24,257 nt of DNA from Acidobacteriota bacterium (GCA_021841795.1 JAKCDN010000007.1:1-24257), one strand, 5' to 3'; counted from the stretch's first letter, positions 15,892-23,828 are shown. Translations and numbers: made by a program. Notes: generated by a model not told the origin, from the letters alone.

Positions 15892-16329
15892 CTAGACGCG
15901 CCAGTGGTCGGGGCGCCAGGATTTGATGCGCTCCTTGATCTGCTTGGCGTTGAGGTTGTGTTCGAGGGCCTGGCGGGCAAGCTCAACCACCTCGTCATCG
16001 GCGGCGAAGCGCAGGCCGATCAACTGGTTTTCCGAGAGGCGGAAGATCTGTGCGTGCCACGCGGCGGGAGCCAGAGCCTGGAGGCGCAGGCGTTCCTCGA
16101 GACGAATGATGCGGTCCTGGACTTTGAGGGGATAGAGCCGCATTTTGGACAGGGCCACAAAGGCGGCGAGGGACAGGACCACCAGCCAGATTGAGTAGAA
16201 ACAGAGATGGCGGGCGGCGTAGACGATGGAGATGATGAGGTTGGCCAGGAAGACCCAGGTGAGAAAGAAGTGATAGGGCGGATCGAAGCGGGCATGGTGC
16301 TTCAGGTCTTGCGGGGTTGAATTACTCAT
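15892..16329 (-). CDS. DUF6526-like membrane protein
   Basis: A 145-residue protein with two hydrophobic helices (about 19-37 and 44-62) followed by a soluble helical part. Typical features are the start HHARFDPPYHFF, the central VQDRIIRLEERLRLQ, ENQLIGLRFAADDEVVELARQAL, and the end IKERIKSWRPDHWRV. I match these to DUF6526 from memory. Function is unknown. GGAGGAG lies just upstream of the ATG, and the start overlaps the end of the upstream NlpC-like gene by 8 nt, so translation is coupled. Only six nucleotides separate its stop from that of the convergent diguanylate cyclase gene. Confidence 0.85.
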   Translation of the reverse strand: MSNSTPQDLKHHARFDPPYHFFLTWVFLANLIISIVYAARHLCFYSIWLVVLSLAAFVALSKMRLYPLKVQDRIIRLEERLRLQALAPAAWHAQIFRLSENQLIGLRFAADDEVVELARQALEHNLNAKQIKERIKSWRPDHWRV

Positions 16330-17437
16330 TGGCTCCTCCGGACGGGCGTGGGCTGGGAAGTGCGTCGCCGTCGTCCTGTTCACTGGATGGCGTGTCGGGG
16401 GATGCACTGGGGAGATCCTGGACTGAGGGCGTTGCGGTTTGCGGAGCGCTCTGCGCGGAGATCGAGGCGCTTTCAGCGTTCTGGTTGGGAGCGCGAGGCA
16501 TGGTGAGTTCGGCAAGATTATCCGGTCCCAGAACCTGAGGATGCCTGGGCACGAGATGGTAGCGGCCGCGCACCAGGTAGTCCACGAAGAGACCGCCGGC
16601 CAGATAGGGGTTGGCGATGACGATCGGAACCGCCCAGGCGGAGGTGACAAAGGCCTCGTCGATGCCTTTTACGGAGCCGCTGTGACGCCGGTAGCCGGGG
16701 ATCTGCGGAATCTCAAAGACGGTGAGCCGGGTTTGCGGATGCTTGCGGGCGTACCGCTCCAGCTTCCAGGTGATCTGCTTGGGCGTGGTGGCGCCGGCAT
16801 CGGGGAAGATGCTGCGGCGGAAGCTGCGGGGGAAGTAGAGATTGAGAATCTCGCGGGAAAAGTCGGCGCAGTTGCGGTAAAGGAGATTGAAGCGGGTACG
16901 GTTGGGGGCTGCATTCAACTCCCGGATGAGGGCATCGTCCTGTTCGGGCGTGGTGGCGAAGCGGAAGGCATAGATGCGGCGCTCGTAGGCGGCGCCGGCC
17001 AACTGGGTCCAGCCCCCGTGCAGGAAGTTGCCGGGGACAAGGTGATCGCCCAGGATTTGAAGATGGGTTTCGCGATAGCGGTTGCGCAGACGCATGACGG
17101 TGGCGCGGTCAACATGGTCGGGCACGTCGGCAGGGTTTTCGACGGCGTAGAGATAGGGGAGGAGCGGAATCGCCACCCAATCGTAGCCGTCAATGCCCTG
17201 GTAGCGGGCGATGACGGCGCCCAATTCGCCGGGCTCGCAGCGGCGCAGCCTGACGGGGCTTTCAGCGCAGATGCGCTCGAAGTAGATGGCATTGTGTCCA
17301 GTGGGGTTGACGGCGCCGAAGAAGCCGTACGGCTCCTCCATCAACAGAGCTGCCTGGGCGCGGCAACAAGGGCAGAAGAGCGCCATTGCCACAAGCAGGA
17401 AAAGAACCAGCAGCCGGACTGGGCGAATCGAGAGCAT
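16322..17437 (-). CDS. Secreted protein with His...Cys pair, possibly NlpC/P60- or DUF4105-like
   Basis: A 371-residue protein with a signal peptide (hydrophobic 8-22; CPCC at 22-25, so a lipoprotein cannot be excluded). The conserved-looking motifs are NPTGHNAIYFERIC (H48) and NLLYRNCADFSREIL (C190). A histidine in a GHxAxYF strand followed by an NC at a helix start recalls circularly permuted papain-like (NlpC/P60, LRAT, DUF4105) proteins. If so, it would be a periplasmic amidase or peptidase. This is inference. The last 70 residues are Ser/Pro/Ala-rich and probably disordered. AAAGGA lies 6 nt before the ATG. It overlaps the DUF6526-like gene by 8 nt, forming a two-gene operon. Confidence 0.8.
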   Translation of the reverse strand: MLSIRPVRLLVLFLLVAMALFCPCCRAQAALLMEEPYGFFGAVNPTGHNAIYFERICAESPVRLRRCEPGELGAVIARYQGIDGYDWVAIPLLPYLYAVENPADVPDHVDRATVMRLRNRYRETHLQILGDHLVPGNFLHGGWTQLAGAAYERRIYAFRFATTPEQDDALIRELNAAPNRTRFNLLYRNCADFSREILNLYFPRSFRRSIFPDAGATTPKQITWKLERYARKHPQTRLTVFEIPQIPGYRRHSGSVKGIDEAFVTSAWAVPIVIANPYLAGGLFVDYLVRGRYHLVPRHPQVLGPDNLAELTMPRAPNQNAESASISAQSAPQTATPSVQDLPSASPDTPSSEQDDGDALPSPRPSGGANE

Positions 17438-17744
17438 CCGTTTCCTTTGGGGGTAAAGTCGGCTTCAACTCTCCCATTCAGTATGCCTCACTTCGGGTGA
17501 CGAAGCCATTAAAAATGGCACCGGCGTACCGGCGCGCAGCGGGTTGCCTTACACCCTTTCCATGATTGGATGCAGGTTCTTGCAGGCGAAGGGAAAGGCA
17601 AATCCGCCAGTCATTTAGACCCGATTTCCGGGGGAAGGTTGCGGTGCCGGCGGGAAGCCAAGGCGCGGCGCGGACCGCCGGGATTTGAGCAGGGATGGAG
17701 GCGCGGACTGGAGGGTGCGGAGATGGGACGATCGCCGGGAGGGA
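17438..17744. other. Intergenic region upstream of the NlpC-like gene
   Basis: 307 bp. A small hairpin GCCATT-AAA-AATGGC lies near 17505-17519, and a CTTCG/CGAAG inverted repeat near 17491-17505. These could be part of the promoter or leader of the minus-strand two-gene operon. There is no clear -35/-10 pair, no T-tract terminator and no supported small gene. Confidence 0.3.
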
Positions 17745-18080
17745 TCAGTCGCGCCGCGCAGGGACGACGAGGGAGATCTCCTGGATCTCAATGAGTCCGG
17801 AGCCGGCGCGCTTTTCGAGCTCCGGCAGAATCTCGTCCACCTTTTCGCGGGTTTCAATCAACTCGATTTTGATGGGCAGGTAGTCGGAGATTTCAAGTAA
17901 ATGCACGGAGTGGATGCGGTGCGCGTCTCCGAAGCCCGCGACGCCCTTGATGACCGTAGCTCCAGCAACGCCGCTGTGGAAGAGGTAATCGAGAATGCTG
18001 GAGTAGACGGGGATCCCGTGGTGTCTGGCTCCGTCGCTGAGGTAGAGCGTGACTTTGACGGCCTTTCCCGTGGTGAGCAT
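17745..18080 (-). CDS. DUF190 family protein
   Basis: A 111-residue cytosolic protein with a PII-like ferredoxin-type fold (family knowledge). Visible features are AVKVTLYLSDGARHHGIPVY, the glycine-rich ATVIKGVAGFGDAHRIHS, and LPIKIELIETREKVDEILPEL. DUF190 proteins are often encoded next to the fluoride channel CrcB and may sense or modulate it; here crcB lies 1.65 kb upstream on the same strand. AAAGGA lies 4 nt before the ATG at 18080. The frame is open upstream to 18347, but those residues do not fit the family. The exact role is unknown. Confidence 0.9.
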   Translation of the reverse strand: MLTTGKAVKVTLYLSDGARHHGIPVYSSILDYLFHSGVAGATVIKGVAGFGDAHRIHSVHLLEISDYLPIKIELIETREKVDEILPELEKRAGSGLIEIQEISLVVPARRD

Positions 18081-18303
18081 AGATTCCTTTCCGGTGAGGC
18101 GCGAGGCGATGCCGCTTGCCGCCGCTCGCCCGGTCTGCGTCGGCAGATACCGAAGGATTGAAGCACCTTTGCGGAGAAGATGCAAGAAGGCAGCGAAAGC
18201 AACCGCGCCGGCGGTTTGAGATTGAGCGTGGCGGCAGGTTGCGCGACGGCCTGGTTGGGACCATGCCGCGCATCGGGGTTCCATGGCCGTGGAGCCGAGC
18301 AGC

Positions 18304-19386
18304 CTAGAACGCGGCGCGCAGCGCTCTGGCTGCGTTGCGCGAGGCATAGTACAGGCGCCTAAGCTCCTGCCTGGGCTTGCCGGTTCGCGGCGGGAGCCCG
18401 GCCTCGCAGCTGCCGATGGCGGCGCGGACCGCGTTTTTGAGCCCGGCGGGCAGATCGCTGTCGAGCAGCTCGCGCCAGAGCATTACGACGATGGCATCGA
18501 GAGCTTGCGAGCGGACCAGGTCGGGGGTGAGGGGCGTGGGAAAGGCAGGGCAGGATTCGACGCCGAGCGCGCGCAGGCCGAGCATGGTGCGGACGCACTT
18601 TTCACAACGGCCACAGTTGGGCCGGGCAAAGCTCTGCCAGCAGACACGCAGGTTGGCCAGGATGTCGGGATAGACGATGAGGTCGCGCAGCTTGTCGATG
18701 CGCCGTTCGCCGCCGTCGTGGACAATCGCGAGTGAATCGGTGGACCAGAGCGGATCGAGCAACGGGTGCGAACCGGCGGGGCGCAATTCTCCATATGCGT
18801 AGGTTGACGCAAAGTAGACCTTGCGGTGGATGGGCGCAAGGGCATGAGCGACGCCGGCCATCGCCGCGCCGTAGTACATGACCCAGGGGCAGGGAGTTCG
18901 ACCCTGGCCGGTGAAGGCCGTGGATTCGTCCCAGTGGAGGTTGGTTCTGACAACGATTAACCTCTTGCCGAAGGTTTGCGCGGCGCGGCGTACCAGGGAC
19001 TCCGCGGTGGAGAAGAAGACTGTCTCCGTCAAGGGAATGTCGAAGCCATGGACGAGGATGAGCTGGTCGATCTCGTCGCGATGCTTGACGAGCGAGTGAT
19101 AACTGTCGACGCCGCCGGAAAAGAAGAGAGAGACGCCCTGCGGCGCATCGGGGGCCGAAGGCGCCCGGTTGTAGATGAGGGGGACGGCGCTGCCGCCTTT
19201 GATCCAGGCGGCATAGATGTCGCGGATTTCCGGGAGGCGATCGGCAAGGGGCGGTGGAACTGTGCCGAGTTCCGCCGGTCTGCCCGTGGCCACGGCTTCT
19301 ACAAGACGCAGGGGAACAGTCCACAGCAAAGAGTCGGCCATGGGGATCGGGGACTCGATCCACAGGCCGCGATCAGAGACTTTCAT
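18304..19386 (-). CDS. QueC-like PP-loop ATPase domain protein
   Basis: A 360-residue cytosolic protein of the N-type ATP-pyrophosphatase (PP-loop) superfamily. The nucleotide loop is FFSGGVDSYHSL (SGGVDS at 90-95). A zinc-type cluster C249, C258, C261, C264 has the same C-x8-C-x2-C-x2-C spacing as QueC, the 7-cyano-7-deazaguanine synthase. It is much longer than QueC (about 220-230 aa), with an extra 85 residues in front and about 90 behind. No other queuosine gene is near, so the reaction is unknown. Adenylation of a carboxylate followed by amidation or ligation is the family expectation. ATG 19386 is chosen because AAGG lies 8 nt upstream; GTG 19395 is in frame but lacks an SD. It sits between crcB and the DUF190 gene, all on the minus strand, with gaps over 200 bp. 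Confidence 0.85.
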   Translation of the reverse strand: MKVSDRGLWIESPIPMADSLLWTVPLRLVEAVATGRPAELGTVPPPLADRLPEIRDIYAAWIKGGSAVPLIYNRAPSAPDAPQGVSLFFSGGVDSYHSLVKHRDEIDQLILVHGFDIPLTETVFFSTAESLVRRAAQTFGKRLIVVRTNLHWDESTAFTGQGRTPCPWVMYYGAAMAGVAHALAPIHRKVYFASTYAYGELRPAGSHPLLDPLWSTDSLAIVHDGGERRIDKLRDLIVYPDILANLRVCWQSFARPNCGRCEKCVRTMLGLRALGVESCPAFPTPLTPDLVRSQALDAIVVMLWRELLDSDLPAGLKNAVRAAIGSCEAGLPPRTGKPRQELRRLYYASRNAARALRAAF

Positions 19387-19734
19387 CGATCTCACCTTAC
19401 GATCCGGTTGCGAACCGCATTGTCAACAGGGAGGAGGCCCGGCAAGGTGTCGCATTGTTGCCGCGAAGAGAGGAGCAGTACGATACCGGAGAAGCCATTA
19501 TAGATCGCGGGACCGACAGCGCCGGCGCAGCTGAAAAAACCTTCGCGGCGGATGCGCATGCCTGGGCGCCTTTGGGCGCGATCGCCTGGCTGCGCGCCTC
19601 CGCGCCGCAATGCGCCCTGGCTGTCGCGCCATGCCTGTCGCGAGCCGGAAACCGGTGGACACGGAGCGCGGAACAGTCAGCCGGGTCTGAGGCGCGACAG
19701 ACGGTCCGAAGGCCGGCGTTACCGTGCGCGGCCG
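19387..19734. other. Intergenic region between crcB and the PP-loop gene
   Basis: 348 bp. On the minus strand a perfect TATAAT (about 19495-19500) lies about 110 nt before the PP-loop gene, without a good -35. A TTGACA (near 19419-19424) is closer but has a poor -10. A run of six T (minus strand, near 19534-19539) is downstream of crcB but no strong stem precedes it. No small gene is supported. Confidence 0.3.
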
Positions 19735-20109
19735 CTACAGCAGGTCGGCAAGAACGGTTCCGCACCAGGTGGCGGCCAGGCCAAGGATGAGACTGCCGAC
19801 GGCGTAAAGGGCCGCGAGCGCGAAGGCGCCGGAGCGCATGGTGGAGAGGGTTTCCCACTCATAGGTGGAGAAGGTGCTGTAAGCGCCGATGAAGCCGATG
19901 GGCACCAGGAAGCGCCAGGCCGGATCGAGGTCGGCGCGCTTGCCAAGATAGGTGAGGGTGAAGCCGATGATGACGCAGGCGGTGAGGTTGATGACCAGGG
20001 TTCCGTAGGGAAACCTGGTTCCCATGCGGCCGGAGACGGTGGAGCCGACCCAGTAGCGAAGGACGGAGCCGGCGGCGCCGCCGGCGGCGATGAGCAGGTA
20101 TTTCGGCAA
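19735..20109 (-). CDS. crcB: Fluoride channel CrcB/FluC
   Basis: A 124-residue membrane protein with four hydrophobic helices, the size of a standard CrcB. It exports fluoride and protects enzymes such as enolase. Family motifs are GGAAGSVLRYWVG (10-22), FPYGTLVINL (33-42) and the signature GFIGAYSTFSTYEWET (about 72-87), which includes the pore phenylalanines and the TFST polar track. The usual NxxGxF after helix two reads NLTACVIIG, a minor change. The start is TTG at 20109, supported by AGGAG 7 nt upstream and by the family N-terminus. It is preceded by a promoter and a fluoride riboswitch, and is followed by a QueC-like gene and a DUF190 gene. Confidence 0.95.
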   Translation of the reverse strand: MPKYLLIAAGGAAGSVLRYWVGSTVSGRMGTRFPYGTLVINLTACVIIGFTLTYLGKRADLDPAWRFLVPIGFIGAYSTFSTYEWETLSTMRSGAFALAALYAVGSLILGLAATWCGTVLADLL

Positions 20110-20234
20110 CGTGATTCTCCTCTCGATGGCAGCGCGCCGCGCCGGGTTTGCCGGGATGTCGCCAGCGATGCTGCGATTCCGGGCGCGCCGTGCGGCGGCA
20201 GAGTTGGCATTGTGTTGAGGGATCGCGTGGCGAC

Positions 20235-20269
20235 ATGACTCCTCAACAGGATTCCCTGTCAGGAGTCAT
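20235..20269 (-). promoter_or_regulatory. Expression-platform hairpin of the crcB leader
   Basis: On the minus strand ATGACTCCT (20269-20261) pairs perfectly with AGGAGTCAT (20243-20235), with an inner CAGG/CCTG stem. The left arm shares ACTCCT with the aptamer pseudoknot, so the two structures exclude each other. The right arm holds an SD-like AGGAG and the first bases of an ATG (20236-20234). No U-tract follows, so control of translation or of Rho access is more likely than intrinsic termination. Confidence 0.6.
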
Positions 20270-20360
20270 CATCTGTCCGGCCGATCAGGAGGACAGCGGT
20301 TGACCTGCGGCTTCGCGGCTGGTTCGGCAATGAAGACGCGGTTGGGTGAACTCCTTCACC
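20261..20360 (-). ncRNA. Fluoride riboswitch aptamer (crcB motif)
   Basis: Read on the minus strand. P1 is GGTGA/TCACC (20360-20356 with 20349-20345) with loop AGGAGT. That loop (20355-20350) pairs perfectly with ACTCCT (20266-20261), the six-base pseudoknot of the class. P3 is CTGTCC/GGACAG (20296-20291 with 20278-20273), flanked by AACCG on the 5' side and ATGATGACTCCTGA on the 3' side. These match the known Pseudomonas syringae aptamer layout (AAACCGCUGC ... UGAUGAUGCCUAC), recalled from memory. Between P1 and P3 sits an extra hairpin (GCG-T-CTTC with GAAG-C-CGC, 20339-20307). The RNA starts within a few nucleotides of the predicted transcription start and lies upstream of crcB, the standard target. 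The conserved U of the P1-loop AUG is A here. Confidence 0.75.
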
Positions 20361-20370
20361 GCTGACTTTT

Positions 20371-20399
20371 ATTAGAGCGTGGAGTCGGGTGAGTGTCAA
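20371..20399 (-). promoter_or_regulatory. Sigma-70-type promoter of crcB
   Basis: On the minus strand a perfect TTGACA (20399-20394) and TCTAAT (20376-20371, five of six consensus bases) are 17 nt apart. Transcription would start near 20364, directly before the first stem of the fluoride aptamer. Confidence 0.75.
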
Positions 20400-20477
20400 T
20401 GAGCAGGCATCAGGCTTCAGGGGCCTGGGCTGTGGGATGCGTTCGGGTTGCGGTCCCATTCCGGTTTTGGCGCAGGG

Positions 20478-22016
20478 TTACGCGAGGCCTTTTTCGCGGA
20501 ACCAGAGCGAGCCCCAGGGAGTGCCGGGCAGTTTGACCTGGGCGTTGCCGGAGTAGTCGCCGGGGAGCGGGGTGCGGGTGAGCGCGAGCGTATCAATATA
20601 TTCGGCAGTGTAGGTCTTGCCGTCGGGGAGCGCGAAGGTTCCTTCAGCAGGCTGGTGCTCGTCGAAGTAGTAGAAGAGGACAGAACCGTTGGCGCGGCGG
20701 GCAGCCATGGGGTCATCGGCGAAGTTGGTGAAGCCGATGGGTCCGGGGCCGATGGCGATGGTTTCTTCAAGCAGGCGGCGGAGGAAGGCGATCTTGGCGG
20801 GGCTGGAGCCGTGGAGCACGCCGCCGTGGGACCACCAGAGGATGTCGTCGGGGTCAAGATAGGTTTCGCCGTGGCCGCAGTAGCAGCCCTGCGCGGCGGC
20901 CTGCCAGAAGCGGCGGGTCATGGCGTCGCCGGAGATGTTGCCCCAGCGCGAGGCGATGTTGCCTTCGTAGCGGCACTCGTCGAAGACGACGGGCTTGCCC
21001 CAGTCGCTGCGCCACTGGGCGCCCAACTGCATGCGCGAGTCCTGTATGCCGGCGTGGGTGCACCAGCCGCGGGCATATTCATATTGATAGTGGCTGTAGT
21101 GGATGGAGCGGAGGCGATCGAAGGCGTCGTATTCGCCGAGGATGCGGGCGTAGCGGTCCCAGTCGGCGGTGGTTTTGGACTTCATGAGGTCGAACTCGTT
21201 GGCGAGCGACCACCATACATTGCGATAGGCGCTGAAGCGCGCGATGACGTAGCGGAGATAACGATCGTCAACGGCGGCGGGCATGGCCTGGTAGCCCCAC
21301 TTGTCATAGGGATGGAAGAGGATGAGATCGGCCTGGACGTTGATCTGGAGGAGCGCGGCGATGAGGCGGTCGAAGTGCTGGAAGTAGGCGGTGTTGAAGA
21401 TGGAATAGTCGTTGACGTCGCCGGAGCGAGGGAAGGGATACTGGGGCGGTTCCTTGTGGTTGTGCTGGTACCACTTGGGAAAGAGGCACATGCGCAGCTT
21501 GTTGAAGGGCGAGGCCGCGAGCGTGGCCAGGGTCTGGCGCTGCGTGGTCTCGGGCTGAAAGGCCCAGGCATAGCAGGTGGTGCCGCACTCGACGTAGGGT
21601 GAGCTGTCGGCGTAGGAGAAATGGTATCCGTCGCGGACGGAGACCGGCCCGCGATTGCCGGCCGCCGGCGCCACGCACTGGAATGCGCCGGAGCGGCCGT
21701 GAAGCTGCGGCGCGTTGCTGGTTGTGGACCAGGACCATGCGCCGGGCGCATCGGGCATGAAGCGGATTTTGTATGTGCCATTGCCGTCGTAGAAGCCTTC
21801 GACGGTAAGCGCGCGGTTGATCTGGCGGAAGGTGGCCGAAAGCGAGACGTCGAGAAAGGGATTGCCGGCGGAGGGACCGGCGAAGGTGAGCTCAAGGACG
21901 TCCCAGCGCGAGACCGCTGCGCCTGGCTCCGGCGATGTGGGCGGTGCGGCGAACACAGGCGCGGAGGCTGCGGCGACGGCACAGGAGGAAAGCTTGATGA
22001 GATCGCGACGGTTCAT
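20478..22016 (-). CDS. Tat-exported glycoside hydrolase-like protein (DUF5060 type)
   Basis: A 512-residue exported protein. The N-terminus MNRRDLIKLSSCAVAAASAP is a twin-arginine signal. Residues about 35-115 form a beta-sandwich like DUF5060 (WDVLELTFAGPSAGNPFLDV, GTYKIRFMPDAPGAWSW). Residues about 130-420 look like a clan-A (alpha/beta)8 glycosidase, with candidate acid/base E274 in WWSLANEFD and nucleophile E347 in VVFDECRYEG. The end (about 425-510) is a small beta domain (YYFDEHQPAEGTFALPDGKTY), as in DUF5605. It probably trims a plant or microbial polysaccharide; the substrate is not predictable. GGGGAG lies 4 nt before the ATG. The crcB promoter begins 79 bp past its stop. Confidence 0.88.
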   Translation of the reverse strand: MNRRDLIKLSSCAVAAASAPVFAAPPTSPEPGAAVSRWDVLELTFAGPSAGNPFLDVSLSATFRQINRALTVEGFYDGNGTYKIRFMPDAPGAWSWSTTSNAPQLHGRSGAFQCVAPAAGNRGPVSVRDGYHFSYADSSPYVECGTTCYAWAFQPETTQRQTLATLAASPFNKLRMCLFPKWYQHNHKEPPQYPFPRSGDVNDYSIFNTAYFQHFDRLIAALLQINVQADLILFHPYDKWGYQAMPAAVDDRYLRYVIARFSAYRNVWWSLANEFDLMKSKTTADWDRYARILGEYDAFDRLRSIHYSHYQYEYARGWCTHAGIQDSRMQLGAQWRSDWGKPVVFDECRYEGNIASRWGNISGDAMTRRFWQAAAQGCYCGHGETYLDPDDILWWSHGGVLHGSSPAKIAFLRRLLEETIAIGPGPIGFTNFADDPMAARRANGSVLFYYFDEHQPAEGTFALPDGKTYTAEYIDTLALTRTPLPGDYSGNAQVKLPGTPWGSLWFREKGLA

Positions 22017-22109
22017 GGAACTCCCCGGGCTGAATTAGATCACTACGCGCGGACGCCGTATTGCATCGTTGAGCCTCCGCGGCTAGCCGGACTCATCGCC
22101 GGTAATGGA

Positions 22110-22904
22110 TCAGCGGTCTCCAGACGACGATGCGCGCGGGAGTGCATTCCCGGCAAGATCGAGGCGCGAGACCGTCTCGGATTCATTGCAGCTACGCGGG
22201 CTTTCACGCCCCTCCACCGATTTTCGCGTCGGGCGTTCTCCAGGCGCGGAGAGGAGGAAATAACGCAGCCAGTACGCCAGCACAAACAGTTGGATCGCCT
22301 GGCCGCCCTGGTCAAGCCAGTGATAGGCCGGGCCGCTGGACCACTGAGCGTGCAGCAGTGCGACTAGAAACCATGCGAAGACGTTGACGCCCAGTCCCGT
22401 GGCAATGTTCAGTTCCCGCTCAGGCCAGTGCAGCTTGCACAGGCTGCTCCATAAAATCAGGGCCAGAAAGCCGGCAAACTGAAGAACACTGTCGGCGCGT
22501 ATGCCAAGAATGTAGGCGTTTGAAAAGAAAGAGTGATTTGGAACTCCAGTCCATCTGGAAAGTGCAAAGATCAGGACAGCAGATCCTAAAAAGATCCACA
22601 CAGCGAACCGTGTGAGTGGCGGGTCTTTCTGATTGGCGCGCAGCAAATTCTTTGCCGTCTCAAGCAGAACCCAGAAATAAAGCAGGAAGTCGCCCGCAAT
22701 TTCGGCAATGAAGGAGCCCCAATACCAATGAGAGATGCCGCTCCGGAGATAGATTGCCAGCCCAAGCGTACTGGATACGAGGTCAAAGCCAACATAGGCA
22801 AAAAAGGCCGGTGAAGAGCGAAAAGCCCGCTTACTCGCCATTGCTGCAACAAGCAGCGATGCCAGCACGACATAAAAAAAATTGCTTGCAGTATCGAGAT
22901 CCAC
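22110..22904 (-). CDS. Membrane protein, tandem paralogue B
   Basis: A 264-residue protein with about seven hydrophobic helices, starting at GTG 22904 (MDLDTASNFFYVVLASLLV; GAGGA just upstream). It is clearly related to the next gene upstream. Both start LDTA-, and both contain RELxxATGLG followed by a helix and LLHxQ/VLHTHQ (here WPERELNIATGLGVNVFAW and VALLHAQW). The last 45 residues are polar and basic and should be cytoplasmic. The topology recalls other uncharacterised seven-helix acidobacterial proteins. I do not recognise the function. It is 63 nt downstream of its paralogue and likely in the same transcript. Confidence 0.8.
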   Translation of the reverse strand: MDLDTASNFFYVVLASLLVAAMASKRAFRSSPAFFAYVGFDLVSSTLGLAIYLRSGISHWYWGSFIAEIAGDFLLYFWVLLETAKNLLRANQKDPPLTRFAVWIFLGSAVLIFALSRWTGVPNHSFFSNAYILGIRADSVLQFAGFLALILWSSLCKLHWPERELNIATGLGVNVFAWFLVALLHAQWSSGPAYHWLDQGGQAIQLFVLAYWLRYFLLSAPGERPTRKSVEGRESPRSCNESETVSRLDLAGNALPRASSSGDR

Positions 22905-22967
22905 TCGTCCTCATTCGATCCAGGGGTGGAAAGGTTGTGGTGATGCCAGCCAAGCGCGAGGCCTATA

Positions 22968-23756
22968 TCAATGTCGGTCGTGTCGATGCGGCCTTCTGCT
23001 TTGAGATTCGGTGAGTACAACGCGGTTTGCGCGCGCGGCTCCAGCCACAGCCAGTAGAACCCGCTGCATCTGCGGCGTGAACTCGCGGCGAACTGCTTCC
23101 TTCTGCGCAAGGCTCACTGCCCAATAAAGCAAAGTGCAAAGCCATGCGCCGATGATGGCCTGATTCAGATGCTGGTACTGGACAAGCGAGGTTTGATGAG
23201 TGTGCAACACCGCTGCCGCGACATTGGCGGCCGAGAAAAAACCGAGGCCAGTCGCAAGCTGCAACTCACGGTCGCGCCATCCGATTGACAACATCTGGCT
23301 ACTCGCAATCAACGCAAGAAGGAAAATGATTTGGAGAATCGAGACAGCTTGCTGAAGCTGTACAAGGTACCGCAGTTCCAGGGCTGTGCCGGCCAGGCCG
23401 GGCAAGGCAGTGAACGGCCAAACGGCCGCGCCGACGGCCAGAATGAGACCGCTCACTGGAAGCAGCGCAAGTCGTGAAAGAGAGGCCCGAAGCGGACGGA
23501 GAATGGACCACGCGAGTTCGACAAGAACCGCGAAGAGCAAAACTGAATCCAGGATGGTTTCGCCGAGATACCAGGTCATGTAGACCGAAGGATAACGATG
23601 GAGGACGAGAGCAGAGGCGAGGTCGCCGACGAATGACCGCACGATATACAAAAAGAAAAATGGAAAGGTGCGCCAGACACGGCGATAGAGAAGGATACCA
23701 ATGACCGCTGCTTCCGCAGCGCTTGCGGTAAACCAGAGTGCGGTATCCAAGCTCAC
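22968..23756 (-). CDS. Membrane protein, tandem paralogue A
   Basis: A 262-residue protein with about seven hydrophobic helices, starting at GTG 23756 (MSLDTALWFTASAAEAAVIG). It shares the paralogue signature WRDRELQLATGLGFFSAANV...VLHTHQ with its downstream neighbour. Both also have an early YLGE/WYWGS segment and a long aromatic helix before the C-terminal basic tail (here ending RRPHRHDRH). The start codon has only a weak GGGA upstream, so translation may be low or the start may differ. Function unknown. The pair reads as a recent-to-old duplication within one operon. Confidence 0.8.
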   Translation of the reverse strand: MSLDTALWFTASAAEAAVIGILLYRRVWRTFPFFFLYIVRSFVGDLASALVLHRYPSVYMTWYLGETILDSVLLFAVLVELAWSILRPLRASLSRLALLPVSGLILAVGAAVWPFTALPGLAGTALELRYLVQLQQAVSILQIIFLLALIASSQMLSIGWRDRELQLATGLGFFSAANVAAAVLHTHQTSLVQYQHLNQAIIGAWLCTLLYWAVSLAQKEAVRREFTPQMQRVLLAVAGAARANRVVLTESQSRRPHRHDRH

Positions 23757-23828
23757 CGTCCCAGTTTACTCGAACTGCAAATCAAACAGTGGTAAAATTA
23801 GAGCGCGAGTACGCGAAGGGGTTACAAA

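Noticed and set aside
20448..21602. 384-codon plus-strand frame opposite the DUF5060-type gene
   Set aside because: Shadow of the minus-strand glycosidase, which has a Tat signal and catalytic-looking motifs.
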